Below are positions 54,503-62,753 of a stretch of DNA of 64,000 bases, piece after piece (position 1 is the first letter of the stretch; every line of letters starts with the position of its first letter). The stretch spans positions 2,549,960-2,613,959 of the forward strand of contig AP018794.1 of the NCBI GenBank assembly GCA_009731425.1, read 5' to 3'. The notes under the pieces were generated by a model. That model did not search any database, was not told the origin of the DNA, and worked only from the letters and a program-made list of their open reading frames with translations. This DNA is from Lachnospiraceae bacterium KM106-2 (lineage in GTDB: Bacteria > Bacillota > Clostridia > Lachnospirales > Lachnospiraceae). The translations under genes were made by a program, and so were the position numbers.

Positions 54503-55630
54503 TTAAATTGTTTCCATAAATCCACTGATCAGCTGAAGTGCTGCCCCGATGGCAGTTGCTTTACTCTGATATTGGGTGATCGATAAATAATCTCCTGTCT
54601 CTTCAAAGAAATTAAGTTTTGCGAGACGTTTTTTTATTTCTGGCAGATACGGATCTAAATATTGAGCTAGTATCCCACCCAAAATAATATCCACATCATA
54701 CATCATATAGATATTATGAATTCCGATACATAGATATTTCTCATACTCTTCCCAGATCTTTTTATACTTTTCATTTCCCGTCGCAAGTTCTGCGAAGAAA
54801 TCTTCTACTTCGCAACCAAGGTCATCCGATAGTCTTGATGTGGAGATATATGCCTCTAAACAGCCTTTATTTCCACAGTTACAAGCTCTTCCATCCGGTT
54901 GGATCAACATATGACCGAATTCACCAGAACGATGATGGCTGCCCTTTTCTAATCCGTCACTTCGAATAATACAACCACCGATACCTTTTTCAATCGAAAG
55001 GTATACTTTGGTCTCGGAATCAATGTTATTCCAGTATTCCGTAAAAGCACCTGCTTTTGCATCATTCTCCACTAGATAAGGATACTTCATGTACTTCATC
55101 AACAACGAGATTGGGAAATTGCCTATCTGAAGCGAAGGTGCTTTTAAAACAATCTTCTTATCTTTATCAAACACACCAGGGATTGCAATTCCCACACCTA
55201 ACACTTGATCTTCCCCAAAATGATTATGTCCGATAATATTATCAACCAAATATGCTAAGTAACGACTATATTCTTCTTCTAAAGAAAACACCTTTAAATA
55301 CTTTTCATAGTCTAATACTACTCCATACATGTCAACAGCCAGAACCCGCACGTAATTCTTATGTATATCTATACCAATCGATACTTTTGCATTCGATACA
55401 GGCACGATAACCTGGGCCTTTCTTCCTCCTGTCGATTGAAAACTTCCCTCAAAGCCAATATAACCAGCCTCGCTTAATTCTTTTAGATTCTGATTTACCG
55501 TAGGAAGACTTAACTCTAATTCTGAGGCTATATCCTGTCTAGATATTCCACGGTTTCTATAAATAAATTTATAAATTCGATTTCGATTTATTTTCTTTAA
55601 TTCAATCGCGGTAAGTTTGCGATTCATCAT
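54503..55630 (-). CDS. ROK-family transcriptional regulator (XylR type)
   Basis: A 375-aa protein: N-terminal winged helix (RIYKFIYRNRGISRQDIASELELSLPTVNQNLKELSEAGYIGFEG) and a ROK sugar-binding domain (VSIGIDIHKNYVRVLAVDMYG, GVGIAIPGV, VENDAKAGAF, GEFGHMLIQPDGRACNCGNKGCLEAYIS with zinc-type cysteines). AGGTGG sets the start at 55630. On the same strand upstream of the pentose operon, it probably represses it until a sugar binds. Confidence 0.93.
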   Translation of the reverse strand: MMNRKLTAIELKKINRNRIYKFIYRNRGISRQDIASELELSLPTVNQNLKELSEAGYIGFEGSFQSTGGRKAQVIVPVSNAKVSIGIDIHKNYVRVLAVDMYGVVLDYEKYLKVFSLEEEYSRYLAYLVDNIIGHNHFGEDQVLGVGIAIPGVFDKDKKIVLKAPSLQIGNFPISLLMKYMKYPYLVENDAKAGAFTEYWNNIDSETKVYLSIEKGIGGCIIRSDGLEKGSHHRSGEFGHMLIQPDGRACNCGNKGCLEAYISTSRLSDDLGCEVEDFFAELATGNEKYKKIWEEYEKYLCIGIHNIYMMYDVDIILGGILAQYLDPYLPEIKKRLAKLNFFEETGDYLSITQYQSKATAIGAALQLISGFMETI

Positions 55631-55701
55631 ATCTTTCACCACCTGTTATGGCTATTATATCTATTTTTCTAAAGAGTGACAACCTATTCTCCATCAATTA
55701 G

Positions 55702-55732
55702 TTGTTAACCTATACATCAGTAAGGTTGACAA
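55702..55732 (+). promoter_or_regulatory. BirA-type biotin operator upstream of bioY
   Basis: TTGTTAACC (55702-55710) and GGTTGACAA (55724-55732) are the two halves of a biotin-repressor operator, 13 nt apart. The right half overlaps the promoter -35 box TTGACA (55726-55731). Biotin-loaded BirA should therefore block transcription of bioY. The spacer is shorter than the 16 nt of the E. coli operator. Confidence 0.75.
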
Positions 55733-55753
55733 TCTATTTTTTTGTGTTATACT
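55726..55753 (+). promoter_or_regulatory. Promoter of bioY
   Basis: TTGACA (55726-55731) and TATACT (55748-55753) with 16-nt spacing, about 50 bp before the ATG. Confidence 0.75.
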
Positions 55754-55801
55754 TCAAATCAGAATCATACTTACATAAAACGAAAAGAGAGGAATTGAAT
55801 C

Positions 55802-56359
55802 ATGAAACAACAAAAGAGACTTTCTATTAAGAGTATTTCAGAAATTGCAATCTTTACAGCGGTTATCTCTATCTTATCGCAGATCAGTATTCAACTTCCA
55901 ACAGGTGTCCCTGCTACTTTACAGACATTAGCAATTGCACTGGCCGGCTTCGTATTAGGATCAAAATATGCTGCGGCATCTACTGCCTTATATATTCTGA
56001 TCGGAACCCTTGGTGTTCCTGTATTTGCTGGATTTTCAGGTGGCCCTAGCAGTCTGTTCGGACCAACTGGCGGATTCCTATGGGGATTTATCATCATGGC
56101 ATACTTCTGTGGTATAGGAATTCATTCTACTAATAAGATCGTAGCCAATGCTATTGCTGTCATCGGCTTACTCATCTGCCATTTACTTGGTGCTATTCAA
56201 TTTTCTTTCGTGGCTAACACCTCTTTTATTGCGTCCATTACAGCAGTATCTCTACCATTTATCTTAAAAGATATCGCATCCGTTATTATCTCCTATGTTC
56301 TTGCTCTCCAAATTCGTAAAGCATTATTTTCTGCCAATTTAATGGAGAAGGATGCGTAG
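55802..56359 (+). CDS. bioY: Biotin transporter BioY
   Basis: A 185-aa substrate-binding membrane subunit with about six hydrophobic segments. Family blocks are ISIQLPTGVPATLQTLAIALAGFVLGSKYAAAS and GVPVFAGFSGGPSSLFGPTGGFLWGF. It captures biotin and works alone or with a shared energy-coupling factor. A BirA-type operator and promoter lie directly upstream. It overlaps the DUF1284 gene by 8 bp. Confidence 0.96.
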   Translation: MKQQKRLSIKSISEIAIFTAVISILSQISIQLPTGVPATLQTLAIALAGFVLGSKYAAASTALYILIGTLGVPVFAGFSGGPSSLFGPTGGFLWGFIIMAYFCGIGIHSTNKIVANAIAVIGLLICHLLGAIQFSFVANTSFIASITAVSLPFILKDIASVIISYVLALQIRKALFSANLMEKDA

Positions 56360-56765
56360 ACTAAGAGCTCATCATCTGATCTGCATGTGCCAGTTCCAAG
56401 GGATGGGCTATAATGAAACATTTGCTTCCAATATGGATGCTATTATTAAAGAATTAAAAGCTGATCCTATGCAGACTGTCATCGTACAAAATCATATGGA
56501 TGATATCTGTAAATGTTGCCCTAATCGTGTATCAGATACTGTCTGCTCCAATAGTAAAGATGCTTGTCTCTCAAGAGACCAAAGTGTTCTTGATGCCCTT
56601 GGGCTAAAGAATGACCAGACTTATATCTATCAAGAGATTCTTAAGCGAATTGAAGCAGATACTCCTACTGCTTATTATGCTTGTTGTAGTGGCTGCAACT
56701 GGAACAAACAAGGCGTTTGCTCTCTCGATTACCTCGCGACACAGTTAGAATCTATCCTAGACTAA
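56352..56765 (+). CDS. DUF1284 Cys-rich protein
   Basis: A 137-aa protein starting LRAHHLICMCQFQGMGYNETFASNM, the DUF1284 opening. It has cysteine clusters at DDICKCCPNR, VCSNSKDACL and YYACCSGCNW, which suggest an iron-sulfur or metal site. Translationally coupled to bioY and therefore probably biotin-controlled. Function of the family is unknown. Confidence 0.88.
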   Translation: MRRLRAHHLICMCQFQGMGYNETFASNMDAIIKELKADPMQTVIVQNHMDDICKCCPNRVSDTVCSNSKDACLSRDQSVLDALGLKNDQTYIYQEILKRIEADTPTAYYACCSGCNWNKQGVCSLDYLATQLESILD

Positions 56766-56802
56766 AAGAGCTTGTCCAAATTCTATTTGGACAAGCTCTT
56801 TT
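56764..56802. terminator. Bidirectional terminator
   Basis: AAAAGAGCTTGTCCAAA (56764-56780) and TTTGGACAAGCTCTTTT (56786-56802), perfect 17-bp arms starting at the DUF1284 stop. Confidence 0.95.
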
Positions 56803-56816
56803 ATGCTTAACGGAAT

Positions 56817-59800
56817 CTACTTATTTATTTTTTTCTGAGAAGAAAATCTTCCAAATAACTTAGTTGCACTGCATTTCTTATATGCACGTACTTTTACGTA
56901 ATAAGTATGACCCTTCTTTAGTTTCTTGCATGTATATGATGTCTTATTTGTCGTACCAACCTTCTTATAGCCTGATTTTTTATTTGTAGATACATAGATT
57001 TCATATTTTGTCGTTCCTGCAACTTTTTTCCATGTAATCTTAGCTGTCTTGGCAGATTTTCTTACTGCTGACTGTAATTTCACTTTACTTGGTTTGGTAC
57101 ATGTTGTTACTGTTACCGCTTTCGAATTATACTTACTTCCTTGTGCTGATAAGGTAACAACTTTAAACCGATAGGTAGTTCCTGCTTTTAATGTCTTATT
57201 GATCTTGGTAACCTTATAAGTTGTTTTATTTACTGTTGCAAGCTTCTTATAAGATTTCTTTGCTGAATCAAATCCATATACAGCATAACCTTTGGCATCT
57301 TTTACTGGATTCCATTTTAATGTAACCGTTTTCTCTGTGTTCTTCACTGCTTTTAATCCAGTTACTTTGCTCATTGCTGTTGGAGCTGCTGTAGGCGCTG
57401 GACTTACTGTTGCCGTTGGTGTTGGACTTACTGTTGCCGTTGGCGCTGGACTTACTGTTGCCGTTGGCGCTGGACTTACTGTTGCCGTTGGCGCTGGACT
57501 TGTCGTTGGTTGCTCGTTTTCTTTTACATCCTTTGTATCCTCATATACTGATTGAATTTCTTTTCCAGAAAGAACCTCACTATAAAAGGCCACATTATCA
57601 AATTTACCATAAGCTACATCACGATCGTTCCAGATGTTTCCGGACCCAACTCTAACATCTGTCATCTTATCGATCACATGATTTTTAAAGCATCCACTTA
57701 AATCTTTTAGATCTTCTCCGATCAGCTCGCCATCTAAGTAAGTCTTTATTCCATTTGGACTTACCGTATATACAAGATATTGCCATGTATTGCTCTTTAG
57801 CTGTTTCGTAAACTGAGTGACATCAGAATAACTATCATTACAGTTAATACGAGAAATTAAGTTACCGCTGATTCTTGTTACTGGATATGCTACATTGTTG
57901 CTGGCCTCAAATAAGGCACTATGCTCAAAGTACTTTTCACTATCCTTATCAATATTTACCCACATACCTACGGAGTAACCTTCTGTATTATTAACAAACA
58001 AATCTTCTGGTAATTTCAGATAGTTCTTAGCTACATCGGTTACATCACTGGTAACCTCTAGGACAGAACCTCTCGTATCGTCCTTCACGATTTTAGCATT
58101 TCCAACTAAAGATGCACTTGCTGACTCTTTACCAGTACTCTTAAGATTATTTCCATCTTCTCCTTCGAATGTGTATTGATACATTGGACCGCTGGATAAC
58201 GCTTTTACCTTTACCGTAAAATCAGAAGTCTTAGTTACCTCTCCTTTCGTTACCGTTGCTGTTAGAACAACATTGGTATCTGTCGTCTTACGATTTACTT
58301 TACCTTCTTTTGATAATACTTCTTCCTTATTGGAGCTCCAAGAAAGTTCTGTACCGTAGGAAGCTGACTGAGGTAATGTAATATCTTCAATTGCCTGCGA
58401 TGGGATCTTCGATTGTAACTTGCTTACTGCAAGATCAACAGATTCTTCATCCGTTAAAGTAACTTGACTGCCCCATACGGTCTGATTATTTGTTCCGATC
58501 GCTGTAAATGTCATTACTTTGTTATCCGTATCTGACTCATCGTTTTGTTTAAAGAATACACCATCATAGGTAACACCATCGATGGTAACTGTCATATTGT
58601 AACTCTTATCTTCTTTTGTCCAAGTACCTGTTAGATCACCGTCTATCGTTCCATCCGCTTTTAACTGAATGAACTTCGTGTCTAACATAGCACTTCCATT
58701 GTCGATTCCGTGATTAATAAATTCATAAGAACCAACTACTTGGTCTTTATCATAACCACTCTCACTAATCTTATCTCCATTGTATTCGTATGGAGCTACT
58801 ACTGGCCATCCATCTTTATTCATGAACATTTGATGCACACGTAATTCATGCTCTTCTCCACGATCATTGAATCTAGCATGATAGAATAAGTACATTGATT
58901 TGTCATCATCGATCAAAGCTGAATTATGTCCACAAGATTTGTAGCCGTCTTTCATATTACTAAATTGATAATTGCCCATTACTTTTACGCCATGATTATA
59001 ATTTAGATCACTTGCGCTTGAGAATGTCGCTTTGCTCCCTGCTGCATCCAGATAAGGACCATCTGGCGTCTTGGAACGGAATACTCTCATATTGTAGCCG
59101 CCATTTGCCTGAAGGCCACCATAAGTCATATATAAGTAATAATATCCGGTATCCTCACTATAGATAACAAATGGTCCTTCTCCTGATTGACCATATCCCC
59201 CTGCTATCTGCGTACCAAAGTAGCGATCAACACGATTTTTCCCTGTTTCTGCTTTATCGGTTCCTGGATAAATTGCTTGTCCTGTTGTTGGATCCATCTC
59301 TAACTCATAGATACCACCAGACCATGAACCATAAACCATATACAGTTTTCCATCTGTATCACTGAACAAAGCTGGATCAATAGCATTTGGCGCATAACTT
59401 GTATTGTAATTGCCATCTGAATTGAACCATTTCTCATTTACTCCATCCACGGTACCTTTCTTAATCAAATCACTTAAGTTCGTATTCGTGTATTTCGTAT
59501 CAATCTCACTATTCGTATCATATTGTGTATCCTTTGTAAATCCCGAATATACAACGGTATCTACAAAATTGAAAGGACCATCTACTTTATCTGATACTGC
59601 ATAAGCGATACAAGAACGCTTATACGTAGATGACGTACAGAAGTAGATCATATAGGCTCCTTTTGATTTGTCTTCATTTATGTAATCCTCGTTGTAAAAT
59701 ACATAAGGCGCCCAGACTGCATACCCATCTTTACAGTCTGAATCATGACTTCCTGCCCATTTAAATGCTTTTGATAAGTTCGTATCTAAGTCCCCATAAA

Positions 59801-60092
59801 CTGCATTTCCTGAAGTTGCATATCCATTCGTAAAGCTTGTCCAATTCATCAGATCTGTCGACTTTGCTGCTTCAATATGAGATCCATATACGTAATAAGT
59901 ACCACCTGCTTTTACGATAGATGGATCATGAACGGATACTCTTGTCTTGGCTTTTGTTGTCTCTTTCTCTGTTTCCCCAGTTGTCGAGTCGCTGTCAGCT
60001 GCGCTAACAGTGTTTGAAGATGCTGGTAACATTGTAATTACCAGTAAAACCGCTAAAAACATACTTACTACTTGTTTGAATCGATTTCTCAT
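56817..60092 (-). CDS. Secreted multidomain GH43 arabinanase-type enzyme
   Basis: A 1091-aa extracellular protein. Domains in order are: signal peptide (cleavage near TVSA-AD, residue 31), GH43 propeller (about 50-420) with catalytic Asp in VSVHDPSIVK, Asp in NAIDPALFSD and Glu in GQSGEGPFV, an arabinanase-type C domain (about 440-545), a bacterial Ig-like domain (about 550-635), a LamG/concanavalin domain (about 640-840), a Pro-Thr linker with PAPTATVS repeats (about 855-905), and two fibronectin-III-like domains to the end. No sortase or SLH anchor was seen. It should cut arabinan or arabinoxylan outside the cell. AGGAGG before the ATG. Confidence 0.92.
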   Translation of the reverse strand: MRNRFKQVVSMFLAVLLVITMLPASSNTVSAADSDSTTGETEKETTKAKTRVSVHDPSIVKAGGTYYVYGSHIEAAKSTDLMNWTSFTNGYATSGNAVYGDLDTNLSKAFKWAGSHDSDCKDGYAVWAPYVFYNEDYINEDKSKGAYMIYFCTSSTYKRSCIAYAVSDKVDGPFNFVDTVVYSGFTKDTQYDTNSEIDTKYTNTNLSDLIKKGTVDGVNEKWFNSDGNYNTSYAPNAIDPALFSDTDGKLYMVYGSWSGGIYELEMDPTTGQAIYPGTDKAETGKNRVDRYFGTQIAGGYGQSGEGPFVIYSEDTGYYYLYMTYGGLQANGGYNMRVFRSKTPDGPYLDAAGSKATFSSASDLNYNHGVKVMGNYQFSNMKDGYKSCGHNSALIDDDKSMYLFYHARFNDRGEEHELRVHQMFMNKDGWPVVAPYEYNGDKISESGYDKDQVVGSYEFINHGIDNGSAMLDTKFIQLKADGTIDGDLTGTWTKEDKSYNMTVTIDGVTYDGVFFKQNDESDTDNKVMTFTAIGTNNQTVWGSQVTLTDEESVDLAVSKLQSKIPSQAIEDITLPQSASYGTELSWSSNKEEVLSKEGKVNRKTTDTNVVLTATVTKGEVTKTSDFTVKVKALSSGPMYQYTFEGEDGNNLKSTGKESASASLVGNAKIVKDDTRGSVLEVTSDVTDVAKNYLKLPEDLFVNNTEGYSVGMWVNIDKDSEKYFEHSALFEASNNVAYPVTRISGNLISRINCNDSYSDVTQFTKQLKSNTWQYLVYTVSPNGIKTYLDGELIGEDLKDLSGCFKNHVIDKMTDVRVGSGNIWNDRDVAYGKFDNVAFYSEVLSGKEIQSVYEDTKDVKENEQPTTSPAPTATVSPAPTATVSPAPTATVSPTPTATVSPAPTAAPTAMSKVTGLKAVKNTEKTVTLKWNPVKDAKGYAVYGFDSAKKSYKKLATVNKTTYKVTKINKTLKAGTTYRFKVVTLSAQGSKYNSKAVTVTTCTKPSKVKLQSAVRKSAKTAKITWKKVAGTTKYEIYVSTNKKSGYKKVGTTNKTSYTCKKLKKGHTYYVKVRAYKKCSATKLFGRFSSQKKINK
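57388..57510 (-). repeat. 24-bp tandem repeat coding a PAPTATVS linker
   Basis: About five near-identical 24-bp units, each coding PAPTATVS or PTPTATVS, lie in frame in the secreted GH43 gene. Being in-frame, copy number can change without breaking the gene. Confidence 0.85.
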
Positions 60093-60254
60093 CTTGCTCC
60101 TCCTTTACCCTTACATACATATAGTTTTTGCTAAAGTATTTCATTGTTTTGGAAATACCTAGAATTATTTTACTTTACTTTGTATATTTTTACAATATCT
60201 TTTTTCTAATATTTGGTTATTTTTTAACCTATTTTATTCCATTTAAAAATATTT

Positions 60255-60283
60255 TTGACATTTATTATAAGGTAGGATAAAAT
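60255..60283 (+). promoter_or_regulatory. Promoter of the chemotaxis-type gene
   Basis: TTGACA (60255-60260) and TAAAAT (60278-60283) with exactly 17-nt spacing, about 51 bp before the ATG. Confidence 0.75.
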
Positions 60284-60334
60284 TTTAACATGGAGCTTGA
60301 TAGCTTTGCATTACATACGAAAAGAGGATAAATA

Positions 60335-61168
60335 ATGAATAAGACATTAGAACATTTAGTTGCAGTTGCTCCAATCATTGCAACTTGTACTGGTCAAGAT
60401 ATGGCAATTGCAATTGCAGACCGTGAAAATTACCTTGCTATCGTAGATGGCGTAACAGTTAAAATGCCCGTTAAAATCGGCGATTCCTTAATTGAAAAGG
60501 GTTATGGTGAAGGATTAAAACAGATGGAACGTACAAAACAATCAATTGTTATGACTATTCCTAGAGAAGTATCCGGTACAGGAATTACGATCAAATCTAT
60601 GATTCATCCTGTCTTTGATGAGACTAGAGCAATTGTTGGATATATCTGCGTTTCTATTAATATTGATAAAGCTACTCAAGTTGAAGAAGTATCTGGCGAA
60701 CTTACTGCTCATATCGAAAATGCAAGCTCTGCTATCACAGATATTGCAAAGGGCGCCGATCATTTAAATAATATGATGAGCTCCATTCAAGAAAGTACAT
60801 CTACTGCAGAAGAATGTATCCAAAAAGGAAATAGAGCGATCGAATTAATTCAGGCTATTGCAGCACAATCTAACCTTCTTGGTCTTAACGCTGCAATCGA
60901 AGCTGCAAGAGCTGGTGAAAATGGAAAAGGATTCTCTGTAGTTGCTACTGAAATGAGAAATCTTGCAAATCAAAGTAAAGAAACTGCAGAACAAGTTGCT
61001 GATTCTTTAAGAGAAATCGATCATACTGTAAATAAAGTTTTAGATGATGTTAAAGTAGCTGGAAACATCTCAGAAGAGCAGTTCACTGCTACTAACAATA
61101 TTTCTGAAATAGTTACAGTCATTACAAATCGCGCAAATGATCTTGTTGAACTATCTAAATTACAATAA
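60335..61168 (+). CDS. Soluble methyl-accepting chemotaxis-type protein
   Basis: A 277-aa protein without membrane segment. An N-terminal sensor domain (about residues 1-125; [17 protein letters not shown]...[16 protein letters not shown]...[10 protein letters not shown]) is followed by a short MCP signalling domain with the hairpin [42 protein letters not shown]. This is the form of small cytoplasmic receptors. The signal sensed is unknown. AAAGAGGA before the ATG; followed by a strong terminator. Confidence 0.9.
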   Translation: MNKTLEHLVAVAPIIATCTGQDMAIAIADRENYLAIVDGVTVKMPVKIGDSLIEKGYGEGLKQMERTKQSIVMTIPREVSGTGITIKSMIHPVFDETRAIVGYICVSINIDKATQVEEVSGELTAHIENASSAITDIAKGADHLNNMMSSIQESTSTAEECIQKGNRAIELIQAIAAQSNLLGLNAAIEAARAGENGKGFSVVATEMRNLANQSKETAEQVADSLREIDHTVNKVLDDVKVAGNISEEQFTATNNISEIVTVITNRANDLVELSKLQ

Positions 61169-61170
61169 AC

Positions 61171-61213
61171 AAAAAAAGAATGTCTCCCATATATTTGGAG
61201 ACATTCTTTTTTT
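61171..61213. terminator. Bidirectional terminator
   Basis: AAAAAAAGAATGTCTCC (61171-61187) and GGAGACATTCTTTTTTT (61197-61213), perfect 17-bp arms between convergent genes. Confidence 0.95.
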
Positions 61214-61233
61214 GGTATTTAAAAGCATTTAAA

Positions 61234-62349
61234 CTATTTTACGTCAATTATAACATATTCTGAAATGGATTCCGTACGGACTGGATACCCCCAACCTGCA
61301 ATACCGGAAGAAACAATTGCTGTCATATCATCGACCTGCTTCTTTCCATATACCTGATCGGCTGTATTAAAGATTCGGCTGATAATACCAGTTGGGAATA
61401 TCTGACCACCGTGCGTATGTCCCGATAATTCCAGATCGATCTTGTTTTTACTATTTTCTTTATATTCAACCGGCTGGTGATCTACCATGATCAGATAATC
61501 ATTCTTATCTACACCTTTTAAAAGTTCTTCCACACTTTTTCGTCCATGTTCTCTTGAGAATCCCAAATCCATTCGCCCAATGATCGTAATATCTTTATTG
61601 ACCTGTGCGATTTCATCTTCCAGAATATGAATTCCGCTATCTTGAATCGCCTGCTCTAATTCTTTTGGTGTGAAATGAGGGCTAGAAGAATAGCTTGCCT
61701 TATCATGATTTCCATATACATAATAAATTCCTTCTTTGTTCTTAATCTTGTCTAATTCAGAAAATGCATCCTTCATTCCGTCTTTACTAGTGCTCTCATC
61801 TACAATATCACCGGCAAGAACTACAATGTCCGGGTTTTTCTCTGATATCTCTTTGCAATACTTTGATAGCTTGTCCTCTCTCATAGAATTTTCAAAATGA
61901 AGATCTGTAATGAGTGCAATTCGATATCCTTTTTCTCTAATATTCTTTTCTGTTGTAACATTATAATGAGTCTCTACAACATGTCCCATATTCCAATATC
62001 CATAACTAAACATTACAACCGTGATAATAATCGGCACCAATCCACATCCATATAGTTTTCTCCAGATTGAAAATTCTACATTCCTATTTTTTTGAATCTT
62101 ACGAATTACGATCGCAATGAGATCTAATACCATCCCAATGATCGCAATATGTAATAGTATCACCGATCTCATACTAAATACATTAATGGAACAAATACTT
62201 AAAATAACTGCTAATGCAATGCATCCATATCTTATCCTCTTGCTCTCTTTCTCCCTGAGCCAAAATCTTGCTACTCTTCGTAAGTAATGATAAAAGTAGA
62301 TTCCAAGGGGAATCATAGCAAGCGCCATCACAATTACATATCCTAACAT
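61234..62349 (-). CDS. Membrane-anchored metallophosphoesterase (YkuE-like)
   Basis: A 371-aa protein with about four hydrophobic segments in the first 125 residues, then a calcineurin-like phosphoesterase. Metal motifs are LITDLHFE (Asp, His), VLAGDIVDE (Asp), VYGNHDK (Asn, His), VDHQP (His) and SGHTHGGQIFP (His, His). Members act on phospholipid or nucleotide phosphoesters; the exact substrate is not known. Monocistronic. Confidence 0.92.
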   Translation of the reverse strand: MLGYVIVMALAMIPLGIYFYHYLRRVARFWLREKESKRIRYGCIALAVILSICSINVFSMRSVILLHIAIIGMVLDLIAIVIRKIQKNRNVEFSIWRKLYGCGLVPIIITVVMFSYGYWNMGHVVETHYNVTTEKNIREKGYRIALITDLHFENSMREDKLSKYCKEISEKNPDIVVLAGDIVDESTSKDGMKDAFSELDKIKNKEGIYYVYGNHDKASYSSSPHFTPKELEQAIQDSGIHILEDEIAQVNKDITIIGRMDLGFSREHGRKSVEELLKGVDKNDYLIMVDHQPVEYKENSKNKIDLELSGHTHGGQIFPTGIISRIFNTADQVYGKKQVDDMTAIVSSGIAGWGYPVRTESISEYVIIDVK

Positions 62350-62454
62350 AATATACGTTCCTTTCTCTTCTCATTTTTTATCCTAATAAAAGTATAGCAC
62401 TTAGAGCTGGCTCCAAGGCAAGTAAAACTTAACTTTCTACTTACATAGAAAAAT

Positions 62455-62490
62455 TCCCAGATAAGATTACTTCCTCTCATCTGGGAATCT
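62455..62490 (-). terminator. Terminator downstream of the SBBP/LRR gene
   Basis: ATTCCCAGAT and ATCTGGGAAT form a 10-bp stem; on the minus strand TTTTTC follows. It is about 264 bp after the stop at 62754. Confidence 0.6.
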
Positions 62491-62753
62491 ATCTCTGTCT
62501 TACTCTCTGACTGATCATAAGTTACATGCTTTGTATTGTTTTTAATTGGTCCTACTTGATTACTAATTTCCTCTTTGATTCTCTATAATTCTCTTAGTAA
62601 CTCCACATGAACATTGGCATCAAAGTTTACATTTGTTAACGTGCTAAATAAGACATTTTCAATAAATCTGACATAGGATACTCTAGATTCCTATTGTTGC
62701 TATCATAAAGTCCTTTTTTTCATTTATTCTTAGAATCTATATCTTACATAAAT
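62491..62753. other. Gene-free stretch
   Basis: No coding frame, repeat or promoter stands out here. It is probably the 3' untranslated region of the minus-strand gene that ends at 62754. Confidence 0.4.

Noticed and set aside
57388-57510. Possible CRISPR array
   Set aside because: The units are contiguous without spacers and code a regular peptide linker in frame.
57292-57655. Plus-strand frames over the Pro-Thr linker of the secreted GH43
   Set aside because: They are produced by the 24-bp tandem repeat read on the other strand (repeating VAVGAGLT) and have no start signals.
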